From JACRAV01 sp964571235 (GTDB taxonomy: Bacteria > Zixibacteria > MSB-5A5 > GN15 > FEB-12): a stretch of 64,000 bases of DNA. The notes below the pieces were generated by a model. That model was not told the DNA's origin. It ran no database searches and was given only the letters and a program-made list of their open reading frames with translations. The DNA lies in contig CAZNAI010000007.1 of NCBI GenBank assembly GCA_964571235.1, forward strand, positions 186,001 through 250,000, in the 5' to 3' direction. A program made the position numbers and the translations under genes. This document shows positions 35,166 through 44,527 of this stretch, piece after piece. Every line of letters starts with the position of its first letter. Within the stretch, counting starts at the first letter, position 1.

Positions 35166-36065
35166 ATGAACGCAAAGAGTATTCTATTCGGGTTTACAGC
35201 ACTACTTTTTTCGACTGTGGCACTGGCCGATACAACCGCCGTTCGCGGAATTTCGGTCGGCCAAATACTCGATCGAACCGAGGTACCCTACGAGTCCACC
35301 GCAGTGCTTGAAGTTTCACTCACCTGGCCGGGCGGCGCGGGGGAGTATTTGTTTGACCGTCCGCCGCAACTGTCACTTGAGCGACTGAAGGTAGCGCAGA
35401 TCTCATCGACCGTCTCGGCCACCGGATCTGGCGAGACCGAGGTTACCACCAAGAAAGTCCGTTTCACCCTCAAGCCGACCTCAGCGGGGCTAGGCAAGAT
35501 CGATCCCGCGACCTTTGGCTATCTTCATTTGGCTGACAGTGTCGCCGGCAGTGTCTCCACCCAGGCACTGACGATTTCAATAGCTGAGCCGGTGAAAGTA
35601 GCCAAACGCAAAGCGGCGCTGGCGATGACCCGCACCAAACTGATTGTCTCAGCCGCCGCCATACTGGTGGTAATCACTGCCACATATCTTTTCGTCCGCA
35701 AAAGGAACCGTCGCCCCCGACCGGTAGTACAAACCCCGGCGGAGCAATTTCTGGAGGAACTCGGCGTTCTCCGGCAAACGGCAGGAGGAGATTTGAAACG
35801 GTTCCAGACCGGGCTATACAAGCTACTGGTTGCCTATTTGGCCAACCGATACCAGCTCAAACTGGCCGGTCTGTCCACACAAGAAATGCTTGAAGTCTGT
35901 GAAAGCACAGACCTGACAATATCCCAGAAAGAGAAATTCGCCGGATGGCTCTGGCGGGCGGAGCGTGAGAAATTCGCCCCGCTGGCGGTCGCTCCCGGCG
36001 AGACGATCCGGCTTGAGGCCGAGATTCGGGAGTTTTTTGAATCGGAAATGAGCAATTCACGATAG
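35166..36065 (+). CDS. Membrane-anchored BatD/DUF4381-like protein, first gene of the Bat operon
   Basis: 299 residues. Signal peptide cleaved near ALA/D, a periplasmic beta-sandwich domain (about 22-150) of the BatD type (LEVSLTWPGG, VRFTLKPTSAGLGKI), one transmembrane helix (about 158-178), then a cytoplasmic helical part (LKRFQTGLYKLLVAYLANRY, then LSTQEMLEV). This is the layout of the DUF4381/BatD C-terminal region. It precedes moxR by 10 bp. The same plan recurs in the gene at 38867, suggesting two short BatD-like partners besides the full BatD. Confidence 0.65.
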   Translation: MNAKSILFGFTALLFSTVALADTTAVRGISVGQILDRTEVPYESTAVLEVSLTWPGGAGEYLFDRPPQLSLERLKVAQISSTVSATGSGETEVTTKKVRFTLKPTSAGLGKIDPATFGYLHLADSVAGSVSTQALTISIAEPVKVAKRKAALAMTRTKLIVSAAAILVVITATYLFVRKRNRRPRPVVQTPAEQFLEELGVLRQTAGGDLKRFQTGLYKLLVAYLANRYQLKLAGLSTQEMLEVCESTDLTISQKEKFAGWLWRAEREKFAPLAVAPGETIRLEAEIREFFESEMSNSR

Positions 36066-36075
36066 CGGAGGCGCG

Positions 36076-37065
36076 ATGAATTTAGATATCCAACAAATAC
36101 AGGCGAATGTCGACCGTGAGTCGGCTTTTGTCGGAAAACTTACCAATCAGATTGGCAGTGTGATTGTCGGTCAGAAGTATCTGGTCGAGCGACTGTTGAT
36201 CGGGATTCTGGCCAACGGGCACATTCTCATCGAGGGTGTGCCGGGACTTGCCAAGACCTTGTCGGTTAAGACACTGTCGGACGCCATCAAGCTCAAATTC
36301 CAGCGGCTACAGTTTACTCCCGACCTTCTGCCCGCTGATCTGATCGGCACGCAGATTTACAATCCCCAGAAGGGGGAGTTCTCAGTTCGCAAAGGTCCCA
36401 TCTTCGCCAATATCATTTTGGCCGACGAAATCAACCGCGCCCCTGCCAAAGTGCAGTCGGCCCTGCTTGAGGCGATGCAGGAACGTCAGGTGACTATCGG
36501 TGAGACGACTTTTAAGCTCGACGAACCATTTCTGGTGCTGGCAACACAAAACCCGATCGAGCAGGAAGGTACCTATCCGCTTCCTGAGGCCCAGATCGAC
36601 CGGTTCATGTTGCATCTGAAGATTGGGTATCCAACTCCTGCCGAAGAGCGGATCATCATGGATCGAAACACTTCCACAATGACTGTCCCGGTCGAGCGGA
36701 TCATCTCGCCTGAGGACATTGTCAAAGCGCGCGAAGTGGTCCGGTCGATTTATGTCGACGAAAAAGTCAAAGAGTATATCATCAATATCGTCTTTGCCAC
36801 CCGCGAACCGCAAAAATACGGACTGGCGGCGATCAAAGATATGATTTCGTTCGGCGCCTCGCCGCGCGCGACAATCTATCTCAATCTCGCGGCGAAAGCC
36901 CACGCTTTTATGAAAGGGCGAGGGTATATCACCCCGGAAGACATCAAGGCCATCGGCGCCGATGTACTTCGCCACCGGGTGATTCTCACCTACGAGGCAG
37001 AAGCGGAAGAAGTCTCGGCGGACGACGTCGTCAAAAAGATATTCGACACCATCGAGGTTCCGTGA
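36076..37065 (+). CDS. moxR: MoxR-family AAA+ ATPase
   Basis: 329 residues, typical length. Walker A is GVPGLAKT (54-61) and Walker B is IILADEIN (113-120). ATQNPIEQEGTYPLPEAQIDR contains sensor and arginine-finger residues typical of MoxR. MoxR ATPases act as chaperones with VWA proteins encoded beside them; here DUF58 and two VWA proteins follow. It is cytoplasmic. It sits 10 bp after the first gene and 4 bp before the DUF58 gene. Confidence 0.95.
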   Translation: MNLDIQQIQANVDRESAFVGKLTNQIGSVIVGQKYLVERLLIGILANGHILIEGVPGLAKTLSVKTLSDAIKLKFQRLQFTPDLLPADLIGTQIYNPQKGEFSVRKGPIFANIILADEINRAPAKVQSALLEAMQERQVTIGETTFKLDEPFLVLATQNPIEQEGTYPLPEAQIDRFMLHLKIGYPTPAEERIIMDRNTSTMTVPVERIISPEDIVKAREVVRSIYVDEKVKEYIINIVFATREPQKYGLAAIKDMISFGASPRATIYLNLAAKAHAFMKGRGYITPEDIKAIGADVLRHRVILTYEAEAEEVSADDVVKKIFDTIEVP

Positions 37066-37069
37066 GCCG

Positions 37070-37945
37070 ATGATCCCGCGCGAGATACTGAAAAAAGTAA
37101 GGCGGATCGAAATCAGCACCAAGCGGCTGGTCAACGATCTGTTTTCCGGCGAATACCATTCGACCTTCAAGGGTCAGGGAATGGAATTCGAGGAAGTACG
37201 CCAGTACATCCCCGGAGACGACATTCGTTTGATCGACTGGAATGTGACCGCCCGAACGGGATTTCCGCATATCAAGAAATTCCGGGAAGAACGAGAGCTC
37301 TCAGTCGTCATTTTGGTCGACGCATCCTCGTCGGGTCGATTCGGCACGCGCGGCCGGTTCAAGTCTGACACCGCCGCCGAACTCTGCGCAGTGCTGGCCT
37401 TTTCGGCGATTAAGAATAACGACAAAGTCGGGCTGATCATTTTCACCGATGCGATAGAACTGTATATCCCGCCCAAAAAGGGGAGGGCGCATGTTCTTCG
37501 GTTGATCCGGGAAGTGCTCTATTTTCAGCCCAAAGGTATCGCTACTGATATCGGCGGAGCGCTTGAGTATATGAACAAGGTGATCAAGCGCAAGTCGGTG
37601 GTCTTCTTGCTGTCCGATTTCATGTCGGGCGGATTTCACCGTCCGCTCCAGATCGCAAACAAGAAACACGATATTGTCGCGATCAAGATTACTGATCCAC
37701 GCGAAACCGGATTTGACGATGTCGGTCTTATTGAACTGGAAGACGCCGAAACCGGCGAGGTAGTACTGGTGGATACGTCGTCGGGGGCGTTTCGCAAACA
37801 GTTCGCCTCTAAAGCTGAACAGGATTCGGCCGGGCTCAAGCGCAGTTTTCAACTGATCAATCTGGATTTTATCAATATACGGACCGACCAGTCGTATGTG
37901 GTGCCGCTCATTACGTTTTTCAAGATGCGCGAGCGCCGGCATTAG
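37070..37945 (+). CDS. DUF58 domain protein (VWA-like)
   Basis: 291 residues. The DUF58 signature YHSTFKGQGMEFEEVRQYIP then GDDIRLIDWNVTAR is at about 29-62. A VWA-like MIDAS motif, VDASSSGRFG, follows at about 83-90, then a LSDFMSGG segment. DUF58 proteins are regular partners of MoxR ATPases and are thought to receive the remodelling activity. No membrane segment is evident, so it is cytoplasmic or peripheral. The stop TAG at 37943-37945 slightly precedes the next gene. Confidence 0.9.
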   Translation: MIPREILKKVRRIEISTKRLVNDLFSGEYHSTFKGQGMEFEEVRQYIPGDDIRLIDWNVTARTGFPHIKKFREERELSVVILVDASSSGRFGTRGRFKSDTAAELCAVLAFSAIKNNDKVGLIIFTDAIELYIPPKKGRAHVLRLIREVLYFQPKGIATDIGGALEYMNKVIKRKSVVFLLSDFMSGGFHRPLQIANKKHDIVAIKITDPRETGFDDVGLIELEDAETGEVVLVDTSSGAFRKQFASKAEQDSAGLKRSFQLINLDFINIRTDQSYVVPLITFFKMRERRH

Positions 37946-37956
37946 TGAGGGAGAGA

Positions 37957-38859
37957 ATGAAACGGGGATTAGAACTTTACATCGTTTTGTTTGTGGCATT
38001 TATGCCGATGCTTGTTGGGTGTAGCGGCCAGGACACATCTGGATCGGTCGATCTGCATACCAAGTTGGCTTCAGAACTAATCAACAACCATCTGTATGCG
38101 GCGGCGGTAGAGGAGTATCAGGCGATTTTGGCGCTCCCCGGAGTGGCGACCGAAAAGCTGGCCAATGTCAATTTTCTGATCGGGCGGGTCTACTATGAAA
38201 ATCTAAAAGACTACGAACAGGCCGCGGGGTACTTTGTCCGCGCCAAGACACTTGATCCGGCGGGCTCGTTTGTCGAAGAAGCTTCCAAAGATCTTGTTGC
38301 TTGTCTTGAGCGAAGCGGACGGGTGCTTGATGCCCGCCGTGAGTTGGGTTCCGCTACCGAGATTGACTCATCCGTCCACCCGGCCGGTGATCTGCCTGTT
38401 GCCAAACTCGACGGCCGTACAATCTGGCGGTCGGAGGTCGAAGAACAAATCCAGCAATTGCCGGCGTCGATTCAAAAACAACTTCTCAATCCCGAAGCCA
38501 AGGCGAAATATTTACGCAACTATGTCGGTGTGGAACTTTTGTACTCAGCCGCCTGCCGGGAGAAACTGGACACCGACCCCAAATTGATTCGCCAGAAAGC
38601 TGAAGTATTCAAGAAACTGGTAGTACAGAAATATGTTGAGACTCGGGTAATGCCGGGAGTTTCGATTGATACGGCCGATGTCCGCAATTTCTACTTAGCC
38701 AACAAAGATACCCGCTATAAAGGCATGCCATTTGACTCAGCGCGGGCACAGGCCTTTATGGATTATGAGAGTCAGAAGGCCGAGTCGGCATATGGCGAGT
38801 ATTTGTCCAAGCTGGCATCGGCTTCGCATGTCGAATTTCTGGATCAGAACTTGAAGTAA
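37957..38859 (+). CDS. TPR lipoprotein in the Bat operon, SurA-N-like C-terminal half
   Basis: About 300 residues from ATG 37957, which has AGGGAG five bases upstream; an overlapping in-frame GTG at 37945 is less likely. The signal peptide ends with the lipobox LVGC (Cys22). Residues about 35-120 form TPR-like helices (LINNHLYAAAVEEYQAIL; LIGRVYYENLKDYEQAAGYF). The second half (VAKLDGRTIWRSEVEEQIQ onward, then AKAKYLRNYVGVELLYSAA) resembles the N-terminal chaperone domain of SurA/PrsA-type foldases without a rotamase domain. This gene is not a standard member of bat operons and may be a lineage-specific periplasmic accessory. Confidence 0.6.
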   Translation: MKRGLELYIVLFVAFMPMLVGCSGQDTSGSVDLHTKLASELINNHLYAAAVEEYQAILALPGVATEKLANVNFLIGRVYYENLKDYEQAAGYFVRAKTLDPAGSFVEEASKDLVACLERSGRVLDARRELGSATEIDSSVHPAGDLPVAKLDGRTIWRSEVEEQIQQLPASIQKQLLNPEAKAKYLRNYVGVELLYSAACREKLDTDPKLIRQKAEVFKKLVVQKYVETRVMPGVSIDTADVRNFYLANKDTRYKGMPFDSARAQAFMDYESQKAESAYGEYLSKLASASHVEFLDQNLK

Positions 38860-38866
38860 CAGACCG

Positions 38867-39901
38867 ATGAGTTTATCCACCCGCGCCATACTGATTCTTA
38901 CAACTGCAACTCTGGTATTCGGTGTTGCCGGCGGTCCTACATATGCGCAGGGGGACACGGTCAACACGCTTCCAGGGATTGAGATAACAACCTCAGTTGA
39001 TTCGGCCACCGTGACAATTGGCGATCTAATCACGTATACGATCAGCATCGTCTACGACTCCACTTATGAGTTGATCCCTCCGCCACTCGGTGCCAATCTC
39101 GGCGCCTTCGATGTCAAAGATTATCAGCCAGACAACCGCTCGACACTACCTGACGGTCGACTCAAAAACGAAACGATTTTCAAGCTCTCGACATTTACCA
39201 CCGGCGAATATGTGATTCCGCCAGTACCAGTCACTTTTGTAGCGGCCGACCGATCCCGAAAAGTACTTTTGGCCGAGCCGGTGCCCATTAAAGTTCGATC
39301 CGTTCTGCTCGATACTGATGACTCGGCGGATATCAAACCACTCAGGCCGCAATACGAGTTTGAGAGCGACTACCGCAAGTATATCTATGCGGGTGTCGGG
39401 CTATTTGTTCTGCTGGTAGCACTGTTTTTCATTTGGCGGTGGATGCGCAAGCGAAAAGGAATGTTTGCAGGCGAAGATCGCAGGACTCCTTGGGAAATCG
39501 CTTTTGCCGAATTGGCCCAGCTTGAGCAGAAGCATTTGCTGACCTCCGGGAAGTTCAAGGACTATTACTTTGAATTGACCGAGATTGCCCGCAAGTATTT
39601 GGGGAAGATGTACAACGCCGAAGTTCTTGAAATGACCACTGAAGAATTCCTGGATCACTTCAAGGGAATCGAGTTGCCGTCGGGGGCTTTGGACAGGTGT
39701 ACTGCACTATTGCGCCACGCCGATCTGGTCAAATTTGCCAAACTGGTGCCGGAGTTGGAGCACTGTCAAAGCGACTTTGAGATTGTCCACACATTGATCG
39801 AACAGGTGCGGCAATCGGCCGAGGAAAAGAGAAAGGCAGAGATTGCGGCCTCGCAAACGCCACCTACTGTGGCCGAGACAACCGGAGGAAGCCGTGGGTA
39901 G
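38867..39901 (+). CDS. DUF4381/BatD-like membrane protein
   Basis: 344 residues. Signal peptide (cleavage near TYAQ), a periplasmic beta-sandwich domain (VTIGDLITYTISIVYD, FTTGEYVIPPVPVTFV), one transmembrane helix (YAGVGLFVLLVALFFIWRWM, about 181-200), and a cytoplasmic helical region (FKDYYFELTEIARKYLGKMY; LEMTTEEFLDHF) as in DUF4381. These proteins sit beside BatA/BatB in many Bacteroidota. The C-terminus overlaps the start of batA by 8 bp. It shares its domain plan with the gene at 35166. Confidence 0.7.
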   Translation: MSLSTRAILILTTATLVFGVAGGPTYAQGDTVNTLPGIEITTSVDSATVTIGDLITYTISIVYDSTYELIPPPLGANLGAFDVKDYQPDNRSTLPDGRLKNETIFKLSTFTTGEYVIPPVPVTFVAADRSRKVLLAEPVPIKVRSVLLDTDDSADIKPLRPQYEFESDYRKYIYAGVGLFVLLVALFFIWRWMRKRKGMFAGEDRRTPWEIAFAELAQLEQKHLLTSGKFKDYYFELTEIARKYLGKMYNAEVLEMTTEEFLDHFKGIELPSGALDRCTALLRHADLVKFAKLVPELEHCQSDFEIVHTLIEQVRQSAEEKRKAEIAASQTPPTVAETTGGSRG

Positions 39902-40940
39902 TTTTGATTTCGCCGGCTTTTCCGTCAGTCTTTTTGATTTGGTTTCGGCAACCATTCCTGCCTGGGCGATCTTCGCCGTGGGAGGGCTGTTGGTGGTGGC
40001 GATGGCCGTCTATTATTTCAAGCGGCGACAGTTCAAGAGTGCGACTATCAAATATTCCGACATCAGAATAGTCTCCCGTGTTGCCAAGACGACCCGCCAG
40101 AAATATCGCCCGCTCCTGCTCGTCTTGCGAGTGGCCGCCGTAGCACTATTTGTCGTCGCCTTTGCCCGACCCCGCCATGGGACCGAGACGCACGAAAGCA
40201 GTTCCGAGGGAATAGACATTATGCTCTGTCTGGATGTGTCGTCCTCGATGATGGCCGAGGATTTCAAGCCGAACAACCGTCTGTTCGTAGCGAAAGAAGA
40301 AATCAAAAAATTCGTACAGAACCGGCTGAATGACCGGATTGGACTGGTAGTGTTCGCGCGGGAGTCATACACACAATGCCCGCTCACAACCGACTATGGC
40401 ATTTTGCTCCGATTCATCGATCAGGTTGACTTTGGCGCGGTCGAAGACGGCACGGCTATCGGAATGGCATTGGCCAATTCAGTGAACCGGCTTCGTGAGT
40501 CACCCGCCAAATCGAAAGTCATTGTGCTGGCCACCGACGGCGATAATAACGCCGGAGAGATCGATCCGCAGACAGCCGCCGATGTGGCCGCCGCCTTTGA
40601 TATCAAAATCTACGCAATCGGGGTGGGCAAAGAGGGGAATGTTATGATGCCGATTCAGGATCCGATATTCGGCAAACGGTATGTCTACCAACCGTCGCGG
40701 ATCGACGAAGGGGCGTTGCGGCAGATCGCTGAGAAGACCCATGGGAAGTTCTTCCGCGCGAGATCCAGCGAAGAGCTTGAAGGAATCTATTCGGCGATTG
40801 ATAAGCTCGAAAAAACAGAAATCAAGACCACGGCCCACGTGCAATACCGGGAGCTGTTCCCGAAATTTGTATTGGCAGGATTGTTACTGTTGGCGCTGGA
40901 AATTCTGTTGGCCAACACCTGGCTTAAGAAACTACCGTAA
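39894..40940 (+). CDS. batA: VWA-domain membrane protein BatA
   Basis: 348 residues from GTG 39894, chosen because GGAGGAAG lies just upstream and the hydrophobic N-terminus follows; an extended frame to 39843 would run deep into the previous gene. Two membrane helices at the N-terminus (about 22-42 and 72-92), a periplasmic VWA domain with MIDAS DVSSS (114-118), then a C-terminal transmembrane helix (LAGLLLLALEILLANTW). This is the architecture of Bacteroides BatA/BatB, implicated in oxygen tolerance and envelope stress. It is followed 8 bp later by a paralogue. Confidence 0.85.
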   Translation: MGSFDFAGFSVSLFDLVSATIPAWAIFAVGGLLVVAMAVYYFKRRQFKSATIKYSDIRIVSRVAKTTRQKYRPLLLVLRVAAVALFVVAFARPRHGTETHESSSEGIDIMLCLDVSSSMMAEDFKPNNRLFVAKEEIKKFVQNRLNDRIGLVVFARESYTQCPLTTDYGILLRFIDQVDFGAVEDGTAIGMALANSVNRLRESPAKSKVIVLATDGDNNAGEIDPQTAADVAAAFDIKIYAIGVGKEGNVMMPIQDPIFGKRYVYQPSRIDEGALRQIAEKTHGKFFRARSSEELEGIYSAIDKLEKTEIKTTAHVQYRELFPKFVLAGLLLLALEILLANTWLKKLP

Positions 40941-40948
40941 GGGATACG

Positions 40949-41971
40949 ATGCGATTTGAAGACCCGTCAATGTTTCTCCTGCTAATCGGCGTGCTGGTCC
41001 TGGCGATCTTCATGTTCTGGACCATTTCTCGCAAACGGCGGTTGTTGGAACGATTCGGTGATATCCCGCTCATCATGAAAAACTCGCCGTTCATTTCTTT
41101 TGCGCGTCAGCGCTCCAAGGCGGCCTTACTGGTGGTGGTGATGGCGCTCTTATGTGTCACGGTTGCCCGGCTTCAATTCGGAACTCATCTCGAGTCGGTC
41201 AAGCGCGAGGGGCTTGATATTGTAATCGCGCTCGATGTCTCCAATTCAATGATGGCACAGGATATCAAGCCAAGCCGGTTGGAACGGGCAAAGCAGGAAA
41301 TCTCGTCTATTATCGGCCGGCTGACCGGTGACCGGATTGGGCTGGTGCCGTTTGCCGGCGACGCCTTCATTCAATGCCCGCTTACGATCGACTATCCGTC
41401 GGCTCAGATGCTGGCTTCGGCGGTCGATGTCGGCTCGGTGGCTCATCAGGGGACAAATCTGTCGGCGGCCATTGCGGTTTCGGCCAAGGCCTTTGATCAG
41501 AAAGAGCGCGAACACAAAGTTTTGCTTTTGTTAACCGACGGTGAAGATCAACAGGGGGGCGCGGTTGAGGCGGCGGAAGCGGCCCGCAAAGAAGGGATAC
41601 GGATATATACCGTCGGCATCGGGAATCCGTCGGGGGAACCAATTCCCACCTTTGATCGTATGGGGAATAGAATCGGGTATAAGAAAGATGAAAACGGCGA
41701 TGTGATCATGACCAAACTCGACGAGGAGTCATTGCAGAAGATCGCACTCGCGACCGGAGGTAAATATTACAACGCTACGCCCAATGAAATGGAACTGGAC
41801 CGTATTTTCGACGAGATCTCCAAATTTGAGAAAAAAGAACAAGAGGGGACTTTGGTCACAAGGTACGACGACCGGTTCCAATGGCCGCTGTTGCTGGCTC
41901 TTGTCATTCTCATTGTGGAGTTCTTTCTTTCAGAAAAGAAAAAGCCCGAGGGAGAACTGGCCAGTGCGTAG
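40949..41971 (+). CDS. batB: VWA-domain membrane protein BatB
   Basis: 340 residues, paralogous to the preceding BatA: two N-terminal helices (about 7-25 and 57-73), VWA domain with MIDAS DVSNS (96-100) and the shared GDRIGLVPFAGDAFIQCPL block, C-terminal helix LLLALVILIVEFFLS. The order BatA then BatB is assigned by position; the names could be swapped. The stop overlaps the batC start by 8 bp. Confidence 0.85.
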   Translation: MRFEDPSMFLLLIGVLVLAIFMFWTISRKRRLLERFGDIPLIMKNSPFISFARQRSKAALLVVVMALLCVTVARLQFGTHLESVKREGLDIVIALDVSNSMMAQDIKPSRLERAKQEISSIIGRLTGDRIGLVPFAGDAFIQCPLTIDYPSAQMLASAVDVGSVAHQGTNLSAAIAVSAKAFDQKEREHKVLLLLTDGEDQQGGAVEAAEAARKEGIRIYTVGIGNPSGEPIPTFDRMGNRIGYKKDENGDVIMTKLDEESLQKIALATGGKYYNATPNEMELDRIFDEISKFEKKEQEGTLVTRYDDRFQWPLLLALVILIVEFFLSEKKKPEGELASA

Positions 41972-42707
41972 TGCGCGAACATACATAGTAATGGGAATTG
42001 TCCTGGTCGGTTCGGCCGGAGCGGTTCGCGCCGGTTATGCCGACGCCGTGCGGAAAGGTAACAAGGCGTTCATCGAAAAAGACTACGCCTCGGCTCTTGA
42101 AAAATATCGCGAGGCTGAGGCCGACCGTCCGACCTCGCCGGAAATCGACTACAATCTCGGCGGTGCGCTGTTCGAACAAGGGAAATACGAAGAGGCGGTC
42201 GAACGGTTCACCCATGCCCTCAATACAACCGACCCTAAGCTGGCCGCTTCGGCGCAGTTCAATCTTGGCAATACTCACTACCGGATGCAGGATTACCTAA
42301 AGGCGATCCAGGCGTACGAAGAATCGCTCAAGCTCAACCCAAAAGATGTTGACGCCAAGTTCAACTTGGAATTGGCCCGCAAGATGCTCAAAGAAAACGC
42401 CAAGGGTGAGAATCAACAGCAACAGAATCAGCAACAACAGCAGAATCAACAACAGCAACAGCAGAAAGATCAACAAGACAAAGACGATAAAGACAAACAA
42501 CAGCAACAGCAACCCGCGGATCAGCCGGACCAAAACAAGGACCAGCAGAAACAGGATCAACAGCAGGCGCAGGCTAAAGATCAAAAGAAGATGTCCAAGG
42601 AAGATGCCGAGCGGATTTTGAATGCCCTTCGGGATAACGAAAAGGACACTCAGAAGAAACTCAAACGCCAGGTACAATCAAGCGACTACAACGGCAAAGA
42701 CTGGTGA
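41964..42707 (+). CDS. batC: TPR protein BatC with poly-glutamine region
   Basis: 247 residues from GTG 41964, which sits in the overlap with batB and has GGGAG upstream. Signal peptide (GSAGAVRAG), three TPR motifs (about 30-135: ALEKYREAEADRP, ALFEQGKYEEAVERFTHAL, LGNTHYRMQDYLKAIQAYEE), then a low-complexity region with repeated QQQQN/QQQQQ blocks and Lys/Asp (about 150-205). BatC proteins normally have TPRs and a Q/K/D-rich tail; this one is strongly glutamine-rich. The last four bases overlap the batD start (ATGA). Confidence 0.85.
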   Translation: MRSARTYIVMGIVLVGSAGAVRAGYADAVRKGNKAFIEKDYASALEKYREAEADRPTSPEIDYNLGGALFEQGKYEEAVERFTHALNTTDPKLAASAQFNLGNTHYRMQDYLKAIQAYEESLKLNPKDVDAKFNLELARKMLKENAKGENQQQQNQQQQQNQQQQQQKDQQDKDDKDKQQQQQPADQPDQNKDQQKQDQQQAQAKDQKKMSKEDAERILNALRDNEKDTQKKLKRQVQSSDYNGKDW

Positions 42708-44527
42708 TGAAAACCTTGTACCGACAATTGCAAACTGCTCTATTGCCGGCGATGGTCTGTCTGCTTTTGTGGTCGCCTTTGGCCGTTGCTCAAAGCGATA
42801 TCAATATCGCCGTCTCGCTTGATCGTGTGTCAATCGCCGCCGACGAACAGGCGGTGTTGCAAATCGAAATTTCCGGTCCGGTGCAGGATCTGCCCAATCC
42901 AACGCTCCCCGATCTGCAAAAGATAGAGGTCTATTCGCAGGGGCGATCCAGTAATATAAGCATCGTGAATGGTCAGGTCAGTTCATCGGTAACCTATCGA
43001 TATATTCTGATACCCCAACAGCCGGGGACATTTCCGATTAGTGGAATTGCGATTCAATATAACAATAAGACCTATTCGGGAAACGCGGTCACGCTGACAG
43101 TCACCGCGGCCGGATCTCAGACGCAAAACCGTTTGCAACAGCGGTCGACGGAATCCGACGGTTCCGGCAAAGACTATTTTCTCGAGCTTTCGGTCGACGA
43201 CAAAAATCCGTATGTCGGCCAGCAGGTCATCATGACCCTCAAGCTATTCATCGCCGTGCAGTTCTACGGGAGTCCGTCGCTGGAGGAGCCGTCGACAACG
43301 GGTTTCTGGACCGAAGTGCTGGGCAACAAGACACCATACTATCAGAAGCTGAATAACCGAACCTACCGGGTGATCGAGCGGAAATATGCCGTTTTCCCAA
43401 GTCAAACCGGGCCGCTTACAATCGGCCGGGCGACCATCACCGCGACCGTGGCGGTACGGAGTCGGCAACGCGATCCGTTTGACATGTTCGGTGATTTATT
43501 TGGTCAGGGTCAACAGGTTCAGATACGATCGGAACCGCTTCGTGTTATTGTGCGCGAGCTTCCGGCGCAGGGGAGGACAAGTGATTTCAGCGGCACGGTT
43601 GGCCGGTATTCAATGTCGGCTTCGGTCAATAAAACGATGACCGAAGCGGGGCAACCGGTCACGCTCACGATCAAGATTTCCGGCAACGGTAATATCAAGT
43701 CGGTTGCCGAGCCCGTCATTCCGGAATCTCAGGACTTTCGCGTCTACAAATCCGGCTCCAACGAGCAGATCAACAAATCGGCCGATCAGTTGAGTGGGAC
43801 CAAGGTTATTGAACAGGTGTTCATACCAAAGCGACCAGGAGAACTGACTATTCCGGCGCTGTCGCTCAATTTCTTCGATCCCGGCAAAGGAACTTACCAG
43901 TCGGTGCGCACAGACGAAATCAAGATCACGGCGACCAAGCCGGAGGGATACGCGGTGTCTCCTGATTTGCCGGTAGCGCCGCCGGGAGTGACCATCGGCA
44001 GTCAGTCGGCCGACATTCGATTCATAAAGAGTTCCGCCGGCGATCTACGCCGCAAAGGCGAGCTACTGATCACCAATCCGCTGTACATAGGACTGAACGC
44101 TTTTCCAGTGGCCTTGCTGGCGGGGGCGATTGTCATGCGGCGGCGGCGCGAACATATGGCGGCCAATGTCGGCCTTTTGCGCCAGCGAACTGCCGGTCGT
44201 CAGGCAAAAAAACGGCTGGCCAAAGCCCGGTCGCTGGCATCACCGGAACACGCGCAGAAGTTCCACGCGGAGTTGTCATTGTCGCTGGTCAGCTATATTG
44301 CCGACAAGTTAAATGTCTCGCCCCACGGCCTCACCAGCGACCGGATCGGCGAACTTCTGGCAGAAAAATCGGTCGATCCTTCACTTATTGCGGAATTACT
44401 CGGCATTCTACGGCAGTGCGATTTTGCCCGCTTTAGTTCGTCCGGCGTATCGGGTGACTCTATGGCCAGAGCGCTCGCCTCGGCCGAGAATCTGATGACT
44501 CGCATGGAGGGAGTACCCCTTGCGTAG
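42704..44527 (+). CDS. batD: BatD (oxygen tolerance family)
   Basis: 607 residues. Signal peptide, then several tandem Ig-like domains. The conserved BatD pieces are visible: VSLDRVSIAADEQAVLQIEI, LPDLQKIEVYSQGRSSNISI, YRYILIPQQPGTFPISGIAI, YVGQQVIMTLKLF, and GQPVTLTIKISGNGNIKSV, followed by KRPGELTIPALSLNFFDP. A transmembrane helix at about 465-480 is followed by a cytoplasmic helical domain. It starts in an ATGA overlap with batC and its 3' end overlaps batE by 8 bp. Confidence 0.92.
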   Translation: MMKTLYRQLQTALLPAMVCLLLWSPLAVAQSDINIAVSLDRVSIAADEQAVLQIEISGPVQDLPNPTLPDLQKIEVYSQGRSSNISIVNGQVSSSVTYRYILIPQQPGTFPISGIAIQYNNKTYSGNAVTLTVTAAGSQTQNRLQQRSTESDGSGKDYFLELSVDDKNPYVGQQVIMTLKLFIAVQFYGSPSLEEPSTTGFWTEVLGNKTPYYQKLNNRTYRVIERKYAVFPSQTGPLTIGRATITATVAVRSRQRDPFDMFGDLFGQGQQVQIRSEPLRVIVRELPAQGRTSDFSGTVGRYSMSASVNKTMTEAGQPVTLTIKISGNGNIKSVAEPVIPESQDFRVYKSGSNEQINKSADQLSGTKVIEQVFIPKRPGELTIPALSLNFFDPGKGTYQSVRTDEIKITATKPEGYAVSPDLPVAPPGVTIGSQSADIRFIKSSAGDLRRKGELLITNPLYIGLNAFPVALLAGAIVMRRRREHMAANVGLLRQRTAGRQAKKRLAKARSLASPEHAQKFHAELSLSLVSYIADKLNVSPHGLTSDRIGELLAEKSVDPSLIAELLGILRQCDFARFSSSGVSGDSMARALASAENLMTRMEGVPLA

